This document shows positions 34,594 through 41,629 of a stretch of 46,479 nt of DNA, piece by piece. Origin of the DNA: Bacillus sp. MUM 116. GTDB taxonomy: Bacteria > Bacillota > Bacilli > Bacillales > Cytobacillaceae. Each line of letters starts with the position of its first letter. Positions within the stretch are counted from its first letter, which is position 1. The stretch covers positions 1 through 46,479 of the forward strand of contig NZ_MLYR01000039.1 in the NCBI RefSeq assembly GCF_001866655.1, read 5' to 3'. The translations under genes were made by a program, and so were the position numbers. Below the pieces are notes generated by a model. It was not told where the DNA came from. It did not search any database and saw only the letters and a list, made by a program, of their open reading frames with translations.

Positions 34594-35988
34594 ATGTCTA
34601 TAGCAGAAATCATTTTAGAAACAATTGTAAAAACTTCCAACAATAATATCACGATTACGGATGAAACTGGTGTTATTTTGTATACCAACGGCGAACACTG
34701 GACGGTATATGAAGACGGACCAAAAGAATATATTGGAAAATCCATTTTTGAACTACAGGAACAAGGGATTCTAACCCCCTCTATTACCGCTAAAGTACTT
34801 AAAGAACAAAAACCGATCCAAATTATGCAAAACACCAAAAAAGGAAAAGTCATCATGTCGACGGCCTATCCCATTTACAACGATAAAGGAGAAATCATTC
34901 GGGTCATTAGCTACGCCCTAGACCGAACCGAAATCAGCAGTCTTCAGGCTCAATATGAACAATTAGAACGAAAGCTAAAAGAATATCAAATCGAAATGGA
35001 AGAATTAAAGGGAAGAGAGGAAATTCTCTATCGGAGCAAGGAAATGCAGCAAATTGCCAAAACCATACAACGAGTAGCTCGTACCGATGCTACAGTGTTA
35101 ATGTTGGGAGAGTCCGGTGTTGGAAAAAGTATGCTTGCGAGAAAACTTCATAGTTTTAGCAACCGTCATAAAAATCCTTTCATTGAAGTGAATTGTACCA
35201 CCATCCCTTCAAGTTTATTTGAATCCGAAATGTTTGGGTATGAATCCGGGTCTTTTACAGGTGCCCAAAAAAAAGGGAAGCCGGGGTTAATTGAACAAGC
35301 CCACGAAGGAACATTATTTTTAGACGAAATTGGCGAACTGCCCTTGTCCATCCAGGCAAAATTATTAAAGGTTTTGCAAGAAAAGAAGTTTATCCGAATT
35401 GGCGGAACGAAAGAACGGCAGGTTAATTTTCGGCTAGTCACAGCAACGAATAAAAATTTGGAGGAAATGGTTCAAAAAGGGGAATTTCGCCTTGATTTAT
35501 ATTACAGATTAAATGTAATTCCTCTTTCCATACCTCCACTACGCGATCGCAAGGAAGATATTTCTCTATTAATTAACCATTATATGGAGTTAATGAACAA
35601 GAAATATAAAACAGAGAAAAAATTACACCCTTCCGCATTCGAAAAACTTCTTAATTATAAATGGCCCGGGAATGTTCGGGAATTAGAGAACTTACTTGAA
35701 AGACTTGTTTTAACTACGGAAGAATCCATTATCCGACAACATTCAATGCCCGCCTCCATTCTAGGAGAGGCATCTACACACGAGGAAGATAGTTTCATGA
35801 TTGAACATCTGATGACAGAAGAAACAAATCTCAAAACCGTATTAGAACAGGTGGAAAAATGGATGCTGGAAAAAGCTCAAAAGCAATGCAAATCCACCTA
35901 TGAAATGGCCAAATATCTAGGGATTAGCCAGCCATCGGTTATTCGTAAACTAAAAAAATACAAAGAGGAGCTGGAGAATTTCGAATAA
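34594..35988 (+). CDS. Sigma-54-dependent activator of the gab genes
   Basis: Enhancer-binding protein of 464 residues. A PAS-like sensor occupies about 8-110 (ITDETGVILYTNGEHW), then a coiled-coil linker (116-148). The AAA+ domain follows with Walker A GESGVGKS (172-179), the sigma-54 contact loop GSFTGA (219-224; Ser replaces the usual Ala), Walker B LFLDE (241-245) and RLNVIPLSIPPLRDRKEDI. A C-terminal Fis-like helix-turn-helix lies at about 440-458 (TYEMAKYLGISQPSVIRKL). It is divergent from gabPTD and their SigL promoter, and resembles the SigL-dependent GabR of the Bacillus cereus group as I remember it. It is unrelated to the MocR-type GabR of Bacillus subtilis. Confidence 0.93.
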   Translation: MSIAEIILETIVKTSNNNITITDETGVILYTNGEHWTVYEDGPKEYIGKSIFELQEQGILTPSITAKVLKEQKPIQIMQNTKKGKVIMSTAYPIYNDKGEIIRVISYALDRTEISSLQAQYEQLERKLKEYQIEMEELKGREEILYRSKEMQQIAKTIQRVARTDATVLMLGESGVGKSMLARKLHSFSNRHKNPFIEVNCTTIPSSLFESEMFGYESGSFTGAQKKGKPGLIEQAHEGTLFLDEIGELPLSIQAKLLKVLQEKKFIRIGGTKERQVNFRLVTATNKNLEEMVQKGEFRLDLYYRLNVIPLSIPPLRDRKEDISLLINHYMELMNKKYKTEKKLHPSAFEKLLNYKWPGNVRELENLLERLVLTTEESIIRQHSMPASILGEASTHEEDSFMIEHLMTEETNLKTVLEQVEKWMLEKAQKQCKSTYEMAKYLGISQPSVIRKLKKYKEELENFE

Positions 35989-36005
35989 TACAGGTTTATA
36001 TAATG

Positions 36006-36038
36006 AAAACACCTCATTCGTTCAGAAAGAGGTGTTTT
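36006..36038. terminator. Terminator between the activator and GNAT genes
   Basis: Perfect stem AAAACACCTC (36006-36015) / GAGGTGTTTT (36029-36038). Four-base T-tracts within the stem on each strand; likely bidirectional for these convergent genes. Confidence 0.82.
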
Positions 36039-36061
36039 ATATCATGATGGCGCCATGCCAT

Positions 36062-36517
36062 TTATCCAACATACTTAATCATTGCTACTTCATCACAGCA
36101 ATTAAACTTCGGGCAGTTCATACAATCCACCCATACTTTTTCAGGTAAGGTTTCTTTTGCGACAATCTCAAAACCGCATTTTTTGAAAAACTCTGTTTCG
36201 TAGGTGAAAGACATAACACGGCTAATTCCAAGACTAGGTGCATCCTCTATAAGACGATTTACAAGGTTACGGCCAATTCCCCTTCCAGCATGCTCCGGTG
36301 ATACAACCAAAGAGCGAATCTCTGCAAGATCCTGGCCCAAAACATGTAATCCTGCAACACCTAGTATTTTATTATTCTCTTTCATAACATATAGACATTG
36401 TAAATGTTGATAGAGTGATAAATACGTACGAGGCAAAACGATTTGTTTTTCAGCATATATCTGGATTAAATTATAAATATCTTTAACATCGCTAGTCACC
36501 GCATGATAAATATCCAT
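36062..36517 (-). CDS. GNAT acetyltransferase, short ArgA-like type
   Basis: A 151-residue acetyl-CoA-dependent N-acetyltransferase. The GNAT core is visible: LGVAGLHVLGQDLAEIRSLVVSPEHAGRGIGRNLVNRLIE (motif A pyrophosphate loop AGRGIG near 97-102). The C terminus, EKVWVDCMNCPKFNCCDEVAMIKYV, closely recalls the tail of ArgA-type N-acetylglutamate synthases (KVW.DC..CPKF..CDE.A). The four cysteines there could bind metal or be redox-active (inference). AAAAGGAG precedes the ATG. As argJ in this window can make acetylglutamate, this copy may serve another role, perhaps with the neighbouring glutarate genes. Confidence 0.8.
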   Translation of the reverse strand: MDIYHAVTSDVKDIYNLIQIYAEKQIVLPRTYLSLYQHLQCLYVMKENNKILGVAGLHVLGQDLAEIRSLVVSPEHAGRGIGRNLVNRLIEDAPSLGISRVMSFTYETEFFKKCGFEIVAKETLPEKVWVDCMNCPKFNCCDEVAMIKYVG

Positions 36518-36619
36518 TTGTTTTCTCCTTTTGTTGTAATATTATAAATATACAACTATATGTATTTTTACTCAATGGGATTTTTTAAAAATAAAATATT
36601 TTAAAGTATTTAAATTACA

Positions 36620-36678
36620 CTAAAATAAAAAGACAAATTCATTTTCTGAACAAAAGCCCTAGAAAACGAATTTGTCTT
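36620..36678 (-). terminator. glaH terminator
   Basis: AAGACAAATTC (36630-36640) pairs with GAATTTGTCTT (36668-36678), extended inward by TTTTCT / AGAAAA. Minus-strand tail TTTTTATTTTA. Confidence 0.85.
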
Positions 36679-36721
36679 GTATATATACCCAAAGGGGTAG
36701 GGTAACAAATTAATATGATTG

Positions 36722-37660
36722 TTATTGATTAAATCGACCGCGCTGGCGGAGTAGTTCCCTGTTTAAGTTTGGATTCTTTTCAAAGGCAGCACGTCCATGA
36801 AGCCAGAAAATATTATTAACGACTACCAGATCTCCGACCGGAAGTTCCAATTCTGTTACACTTTCGTCATTTTCCATTGAGTTGGAAAGGTCGCGAAGAT
36901 ATTTCGCTTGTTCAATGCTTTCAGGATACGCAAATTGATCGATAAAACAAATGCCCGGCTTGTTATGATAGTTGAAAAATGTTAAACGCTCAATCTCTTG
37001 ATCAACATTTTTACTTTTTGGTGCTTTATAGGAAAATTTATGGCCTGCTAACGGATGATTAGCATATAGGTCAAGCTCCTTCCAATCATCAAGATGCAAC
37101 AAACGGGATTCACCGCCAACTGCATTTTCTTCCACAATCTTCATCATCAATAACCAGTCAGTCGGCTCATCGACAAACGTACCATCCGTATGAAGGGTAA
37201 ATAAACGATACGCCTGACGAAGATAGGAGTCACTGATGTCTGTATCCTTTACTGTAAATCTTGCATAATACTTTCCTGACATAGAGTCATGGTTAGGGGT
37301 ACCAAGCAAGTGAGAAATCGCAGTTGCAAAAATAACATATTCGTCTGTATTTTCCGTTACACCTTCTAAACCAAGCGTAAACCCTCCTGACTCCCTGTCA
37401 TGGACAATACTGCGAAGAAGTTCACCAAACTCTTCACCTACTTCTTCTAATAAAAGAGACGCAACAAGAAGACGTGTATATGGTGTATATTCCAAGTGTT
37501 GAACAGAATAACTTTCTTGTGCTACACGATTAAGAAATTTAACAATGCTTTCTTTGGATAGCTGAATGTGGTATAGACGGTTCGTCTGTGGATGAACCTT
37601 TACTTCATAGTTTTCCGTTACTCTTTCAAATTTCGCAAATGTTTTTTCTGCAATACTCAT
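36722..37660 (-). CDS. glaH: Glutarate 2-hydroxylase (CsiD/GlaH), Fe(II)/2-oxoglutarate dioxygenase
   Basis: Converts glutarate to L-2-hydroxyglutarate using 2-oxoglutarate and O2. The 312-residue sequence matches the CsiD family: facial triad His157-X-Asp159 (LHTDGTF) and His288 (WLHGRAAF), with 2-oxoglutarate-binding Arg in the tail RELLRQRGRF; LLHLDDWKELDLY and FIDQFAYPES are further family-like segments. Length is close to the enterobacterial enzyme (about 325). GGAGGAA precedes the ATG. lhgO, for the next step, lies 543 bp upstream on the same strand. The gene has its own sigma-A promoter and a 256-base leader with a terminator, so control by attenuation is likely. Confidence 0.93.
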   Translation of the reverse strand: MSIAEKTFAKFERVTENYEVKVHPQTNRLYHIQLSKESIVKFLNRVAQESYSVQHLEYTPYTRLLVASLLLEEVGEEFGELLRSIVHDRESGGFTLGLEGVTENTDEYVIFATAISHLLGTPNHDSMSGKYYARFTVKDTDISDSYLRQAYRLFTLHTDGTFVDEPTDWLLMMKIVEENAVGGESRLLHLDDWKELDLYANHPLAGHKFSYKAPKSKNVDQEIERLTFFNYHNKPGICFIDQFAYPESIEQAKYLRDLSNSMENDESVTELELPVGDLVVVNNIFWLHGRAAFEKNPNLNRELLRQRGRFNQ

Positions 37661-37916
37661 GTTTCATTCCTCCGATTTTTATGAAATTAGTATTTTAAAA
37701 AACAGGAAATTTAAAAAAGCCAGTTGCAAAAGGATTCCTAGTACATTAGGAATTTACTTTTTTGCAACTGGCTTGGGTTCACTTGATCGTTCTACGGAAA
37801 TAGAATCGGAGCGAATAGGCAGTCTGTTATTATTTTTCCTGTTTTCGATTATTTATAATTGTTCCCGATTTTGAAATGGTAGTTTTCAAAAGGAGAGCAT
37901 ACTATAAATATAAGTT
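37661..37916 (-). promoter_or_regulatory. Long glaH leader, candidate attenuator or riboswitch
   Basis: The deduced transcript start near 37916 gives a 5'-UTR of about 256 bases without a supported ORF. Its distal part holds an intrinsic terminator that ends about 50 bases before the glaH start codon. I see no T-box, L-box or other riboswitch consensus I can name. Confidence 0.6.
37711..37774 (-). terminator. Nested intrinsic terminator inside the glaH leader
   Basis: Perfect 15-bp outer stem AAGCCAGTTGCAAAA (37717-37731) / TTTTGCAACTGGCTT (37760-37774) with an inner 7-bp stem ATTCCTA (37734-37740) / TAGGAAT (37747-37753). Minus strand ends in six T. It could also stop read-through from lhgO. 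Confidence 0.9.
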
Positions 37917-37922
37917 AATAAT

Positions 37923-37951
37923 AGTATATAACTTAAAAAACTATTTGTCAA
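37923..37951 (-). promoter_or_regulatory. Sigma-A promoter of glaH
   Basis: Minus-strand TTGACA (37951-37946), 17-base spacer, TATACT (37928-37923). Start expected near 37916. It lies just downstream of the 38004-38134 repeat. Confidence 0.82.
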
Positions 37952-38003
37952 ATTATTTTTAATTTTTGGCACTTTCGTAAAGCTTGTTGCTAATGAATAG
38001 AGT

Positions 38004-38134
38004 GGTTGATTTCCACTCCAGGATGCTCGCTTTCCGCGGGGCGGGCGGTGAGCCTCCTCGGCGCTTTGCTCCTGCGGGGTCTCACCTGTCCCGCTGCTCC
38101 CGCAGGAGTCTCGCACCTTCCGTTCCAATCAACC
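38004..38134. repeat. GC-rich MITE-like repeat between lhgO and glaH
   Basis: About 131 bp bounded by GGTTGATT (38004-38011) and its inverse AATCAACC (38127-38134), with an internal perfect 10-bp inverted repeat CTCCTGCGGG (38069-38078) / CCCGCAGGAG (38099-38108). Strongly GC-rich against AT-rich flanks, and its six-frame ORFs are accidental. I recall this element (CTCGCTTTCCGCGGGGCGGGCGG...) as a frequent intergenic repeat in Bacillaceae. Confidence 0.85.
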
Positions 38135-38203
38135 TTCTTTATAAACAGTTTACCTTATCAAACCTATTATAAAAACAACAATCCTTGATAAAAGAGCCTA
38201 ATT

Positions 38204-39421
38204 TTATATCACTATTGCAGACTTGATGATTTTCGTTTCCGCAGGAATTCTGCTTACGATTTCTTTCCCAATCTCAATTGAAGCTGTTGCTGCCGGTGAT
38301 GGGGCATTACATACATGGATGGAGCGTTTTCCCATAATAATATAGAAATCGTCGACCATATTCCCGTCATACTTTAACGCCTGCGCCCGAACACCTGCTG
38401 GTGCAGGAATTAGATCATCTTCCTGGATTTCCGGAATTAATTCCTGAAGGCTTTTGGTAAATTGCTTCTTACTAAAGGAACGAATATATTCTTCCATTCC
38501 TTCCTTCATAAATTTGCCTGCCAGTTTCCAAAAACCACCATATCTTAAAACTTCGGCAAGATCCTTTGCATTAAAATCCGTTTTTTTATACCCTTCCCTC
38601 TTAAAGCTTAATACCGCATTAGGACCGGCATCTACTTCCCCGGAAATCATTCTGGTAAAATGAACTCCCAAGAAAGGAAATTTAGGGTTTGGAACCGGAT
38701 AAATTAGATTTTTAACAAGATAGCGTTTTTCCGGTTTCAATTTAAAATATTCACCGCGGAACGGGACAATTTTCATGTCTGTTTTATACCCTGCAGCTTC
38801 TGCTACACGGTCGCTGTGAAGCCCGGCACAATTGATGACCATATTTGCTTTGATTGTGCCGCGTGAGGTTTCAATTGTAACCTGGTCTGATTCCTCGTGG
38901 ATTTTTTCTACCTTTGTATTTAATTGAATCTCGCCGCCATTTGCTTTAATAATTTCAGCAAATTTCTCACTTACTTGACGATAGTTTACAATACCGGCCA
39001 TTGGAACACGAATAGCACCAACACCCTTTACATGCGGCTCAATTTCCTTTAATTCATCTGGTCCAATATGATGAATTCCTAACCCGTTTTCTAATCCCCG
39101 GTTATATAAGTTCTCGAGAAGCGGAATTTCTTCCTGCTTGGTTGCAACAATGACCTTCCCGCAAATATCATGATCAATTCCATGTATTTCACAGAATTCA
39201 CGCATCGATTGGCTTCCTTGGCGCGCAAAGCGGGCTTTAAAGCTGCCTGGTTTATAATAAATTCCTGAATGGATTACCCCGCTGTTATGACCGGTTTGAT
39301 GTTGGGCAACTGCGGACTCCTTTTCAATCACTACTACTTTTGCATCGGGAAAACGTTGATAAATGGCCATTCCTGTTGACAGACCCACAATTCCTCCCCC
39401 GACGATTGCAAAATCAAACAT
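38204..39421 (-). CDS. lhgO: L-2-hydroxyglutarate oxidase
   Basis: FAD enzyme that oxidises L-2-hydroxyglutarate to 2-oxoglutarate. The 405-residue protein has the dinucleotide-binding start FDFAIVGGGIVGLSTG (GGGIVG 8-13) with Glu34 at the end of beta-2, the QTGHNSGVIHSGIYYKPGS active-site segment typical of LhgO/YgaF, and NMVINCAGLHSDRVAEAAG. GGGGGA precedes the ATG. It is 17 bases downstream of the GntR-type gene and shares its promoter. Together with GlaH it would route glutarate into the TCA cycle; electron acceptor is expected to be the quinone pool, by family knowledge. Confidence 0.94.
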   Translation of the reverse strand: MFDFAIVGGGIVGLSTGMAIYQRFPDAKVVVIEKESAVAQHQTGHNSGVIHSGIYYKPGSFKARFARQGSQSMREFCEIHGIDHDICGKVIVATKQEEIPLLENLYNRGLENGLGIHHIGPDELKEIEPHVKGVGAIRVPMAGIVNYRQVSEKFAEIIKANGGEIQLNTKVEKIHEESDQVTIETSRGTIKANMVINCAGLHSDRVAEAAGYKTDMKIVPFRGEYFKLKPEKRYLVKNLIYPVPNPKFPFLGVHFTRMISGEVDAGPNAVLSFKREGYKKTDFNAKDLAEVLRYGGFWKLAGKFMKEGMEEYIRSFSKKQFTKSLQELIPEIQEDDLIPAPAGVRAQALKYDGNMVDDFYIIMGKRSIHVCNAPSPAATASIEIGKEIVSRIPAETKIIKSAIVI

Positions 39422-39438
39422 TTGTAAAATCCCCCTTT

Positions 39439-40095
39439 TTAGTTATTCAACTCTTCCATATACTGAATTAGATTATTCTTTGTCCGTAAAATATGAAATT
39501 CAACAGCAGCACGAAGCTCCGCAGCATCTCCCCGCAAAACAGCTTCGTAAATCATCCGATGTTCCCTCTGTGTTTCATGGTAATAATCAACAAGCAAATT
39601 AGGTGCAATCGGTGAGATTCCCAGGGTTTCTACCATTTTTTGAACCCTTGGCCATGGACAGCCCTTCCTTAAGGTCTCATGAAATGCGGCATTCAATTGG
39701 ATATATTGATCATTTGTAGCATCTGTTATTTCTAGTTCCTCCATTTGAATGAGGATATCCTTAAGCTGCTCTTTATCATCTTCTATTAAGTAGGGAAGAG
39801 ATTTTTCAACTGCAAGTCCTTCCAACAATGCCCGGGTATGGTAGATTTCCTCGATGTTGTCCTTTGTAATCGGAGTGACAATCGCACCTTTATGCGGAAT
39901 CATCTCTACTAATCCTTCCATTTGAAGCTGTGTTAACGCTTCGCGAATTGGCATACGGCTGACTTGTAGGCGCTCTGCCCATTCCTCCTGAATAAGACGG
40001 TCGCCTTTTTTCAATGTTCCATTCAAAATTGCTTTCCGAAGACTTTTCGTTACAAATTTTACGATTGTTGACTTATCTTCACTTACTTTTCCCAA
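39439..40095 (-). CDS. GntR/FadR-type regulator, CsiR-like
   Basis: FadR-subfamily repressor of about 218 residues. An N-terminal winged helix (LRKAILNGTLKKGDRLIQEEWAERLQVSRMPIREALTQLQMEGLVE) is followed by an all-helical FCD effector domain (about 80-215) with Asp/His residues for metal and ligand. The start is uncertain: GTG at 40107 overlaps the GAGGTG ribosome site, whereas TTG at 40095 is nine bases beyond it, so I use the latter. It heads an operon with lhgO, as CsiR/GlaR accompanies csiD-lhgO in enterobacteria, and matching TTGGATACAAT operators lie in its promoter region. Glutarate is a plausible effector (inference). Confidence 0.88.
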   Translation of the reverse strand: MGKVSEDKSTIVKFVTKSLRKAILNGTLKKGDRLIQEEWAERLQVSRMPIREALTQLQMEGLVEMIPHKGAIVTPITKDNIEEIYHTRALLEGLAVEKSLPYLIEDDKEQLKDILIQMEELEITDATNDQYIQLNAAFHETLRKGCPWPRVQKMVETLGISPIAPNLLVDYYHETQREHRMIYEAVLRGDAAELRAAVEFHILRTKNNLIQYMEELNN

Positions 40096-40118
40096 AATTT
40101 TATCCACCTCTTTTTAGA

Positions 40119-40129
40119 TTGGATACAAT
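40119..40129. promoter_or_regulatory. Proximal GntR operator half-site
   Basis: TTGGATACAAT, identical to each arm of the upstream palindrome at 40182-40211. It covers the expected start of the csiR-like/lhgO transcript. Confidence 0.72.
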
Positions 40130-40135
40130 ATAATC

Positions 40136-40164
40136 AATATATCAGCTATTTTTGTAATTTTCAA
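40136..40164 (-). promoter_or_regulatory. Promoter of the csiR-like/lhgO unit
   Basis: Minus-strand TTGAAA (40164-40159), 17-base spacer, TATATT (40141-40136); start near 40129. Confidence 0.72.
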
Positions 40165-40181
40165 TAATAAATTAAATAAAA

Positions 40182-40211
40182 TTGGATACAATTATTTTAA
40201 ATTGTATCCAA
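40182..40211. promoter_or_regulatory. Upstream GntR operator palindrome
   Basis: Perfect inverted repeat with 11-bp arms TTGGATACAAT (40182-40192) and ATTGTATCCAA (40201-40211), separated by eight bases. It lies just upstream of the -35. With the proximal half-site it makes three copies of the motif in 93 bp. Confidence 0.8.
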
Positions 40212-40221
40212 AAATAAATTA

Positions 40222-40650
40222 TTAAAATCCAAGGTATCATTCTTGTTTTAGTTACCTTTTTGGCATAAAAACCATTTTCGGTAAATTCCTACTTGGAACT
40301 TATCCTCCGTTTGTTCCCGATTTCGTTCACCGGTTTTTTCTCTTTACCCTCCACTTTGGAGCATTTACATTACGGTTCTCCCCTTTTACCCACCGCATTT
40401 GATCAAATACCTTCCACTTCTTATTTAATCTATTGAAAACCATGGTATCTTTCTGATTTAAATACCTTTTTCGATAGAAAATCTCCATTTTCAGTAAATA
40501 TCTGTTAAAAATTCATCCTCCGTTTATTCCCTATTTCGTTCCCCACCGGTTTTGCCTCTTTACCTTCCACTTTGGAGCATTTACATTCCGGTTCTCCCCT
40601 TTTACCCACCGATTTTGGTAAAATACCCTCCACTTCTCTAATATTAATTG
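40222..40650. repeat. Non-coding tandem repeat, two units of about 211-216 bp
   Basis: Unit 1 begins near 40222 and unit 2 near 40433. CCAAGGTATC at 40229 matches CCATGGTATC at 40440 (offset 211). CCACTTTGGAGCATTTACAT at 40351 matches 40567 (offset 216), and GGTTCTCCCCTTTTACCCAC at 40374 matches 40590. The best-conserved 50-odd bases differ at only a few positions. A partial third start appears after 40640. It fills most of the 600-bp gap between the GntR-type gene and the ABC operon. No ORF with a ribosome site; the minus strand is purine-rich. Confidence 0.85.
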
Positions 40651-40684
40651 GAAATCCTAAGTACCCTCCAAAAAATAGCCAAAT

Positions 40685-40711
40685 AAAAAAGAGGCTCTCA
40701 TCGAGCCTCTT
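40685..40711 (-). terminator. Terminator of the ABC importer operon
   Basis: AAGAGGCTC (40689-40697) pairs with GAGCCTCTT (40703-40711) around TCATC. Minus-strand tail is a T6 run, A, T3. Confidence 0.92.
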
Positions 40712-40714
40712 CTT

Positions 40715-41617
40715 CTATTGCTTCATCTTTGGATCCAATACATCCCTTAATCCATCACCCATTAGATTGAATCCAAGTACCGTCAGCATAATGGCGATAC
40801 CCGGGAAAAATAATGTCCATGGCGCCTGAACAAGGTACTGCTTTGAATCAGAAAGCATTTTCCCCCATTCCGGTGTCGGCGCTTGAGCACCTAAGCCAAG
40901 GAATCCAAGGGCTGCCGCTTCAATGATTGCTGTTGCAATCGCCAATGTTGCTTGAACAATTACCGGTGAGATACTGTTTGGAAGAATATGCTTAAACAAA
41001 ATTCTCGTATCCTTCATCCCAACCGCACGGGCGGCCATAATATATTCTTCCTGTTTTACACTAAGAACCTTTGAACGAACAAGCCGACCAAAGTTCGGGA
41101 TATTAATAACCGCAATCGCAATCAATGCATTTTGCAATGATGGACCTAAAATGGCCACAACGGCAATCGCTAATAGAATACTAGGAAAGGCTAGCATAAT
41201 ATCAAAAATACGAGAAATAATCGTATCTACCCAACGGCCATAATATCCGGCTACAATCCCGAGCAGCGTCCCAAGGACAACCGAACCTAAAACCGAGAAA
41301 AAGCCAACCCATAATGAGATTTTTGCCCCATAGACAATCCTTGAAAAGATGTCACGCCCGAAATCATCCGTTCCAAACCAATGTTTTCCGGATGGAGCCT
41401 GCAATCGTTCAGCCAGCACCTGCTCTTTATAGCTATACGGTGCTATTAAAGGAGCTATAATGGCTAAAACAATAAAAAATAGGACAATGCCTAGCCCAAT
41501 GACGGCCAGTTTATTTTTATAAAATGCTTGTACTGCTTCCTTCCAAGGAGGTGTAAGCTTTTCTTCTTCAACAGCTGCTGAAGAAATCTCTACTGTATTC
41601 TTTGCAAGTTCAGCCAC
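40715..41617 (-). CDS. Peptide-type ABC transporter permease (DppC/OppC family)
   Basis: Second membrane subunit of a binding-protein-dependent importer, 300 residues. An N-terminal cytoplasmic stretch and first helix (about 35-57, LAVIGLGIVLFFIVLAIIAPL) precede HWFGTDDFGRDIFSRIVYGAKISL, a DppC/OppC hallmark, then five more helices; the EAA coupling loop AARAVGMKDTRILFKHILPNSISPV is intact. Start is GTG with GGAGGG seven bases upstream. Last gene of the operon, ending at the terminator. Substrate class (di- or oligopeptide, or a related amino compound) is not set by this subunit. Confidence 0.94.
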   Translation of the reverse strand: MAELAKNTVEISSAAVEEEKLTPPWKEAVQAFYKNKLAVIGLGIVLFFIVLAIIAPLIAPYSYKEQVLAERLQAPSGKHWFGTDDFGRDIFSRIVYGAKISLWVGFFSVLGSVVLGTLLGIVAGYYGRWVDTIISRIFDIMLAFPSILLAIAVVAILGPSLQNALIAIAVINIPNFGRLVRSKVLSVKQEEYIMAARAVGMKDTRILFKHILPNSISPVIVQATLAIATAIIEAAALGFLGLGAQAPTPEWGKMLSDSKQYLVQAPWTLFFPGIAIMLTVLGFNLMGDGLRDVLDPKMKQ

Positions 41618-41629
41618 TTAAAATCCCTC

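Noticed and set aside
34560..34856. 98-codon ORF antisense to the start of the sigma-54 activator
   Set aside because: Composition is that of an antisense shadow; the sense protein has a clear PAS-like domain and ribosome site.
37775..37916. T-box, lysine (L-box) or glutamine riboswitch in the glaH leader
   Set aside because: None of the remembered core sequences of these classes is present; left as an unknown candidate.
37886..38188. Several 60-80 codon ORFs across the 38.0-38.1 kb repeat
   Set aside because: They arise from the GC-rich palindromic repeat, lack ribosome sites and overlap each other in several frames.
40222..40650. CRISPR array
   Set aside because: Only two long units with no short repeats and spacers, and no cas genes in the window.
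40572..40829. 85-codon plus-strand ORF at the end of the tandem repeat
   Set aside because: Runs through the operon terminator and antisense to the DppC-type gene; no ribosome site.
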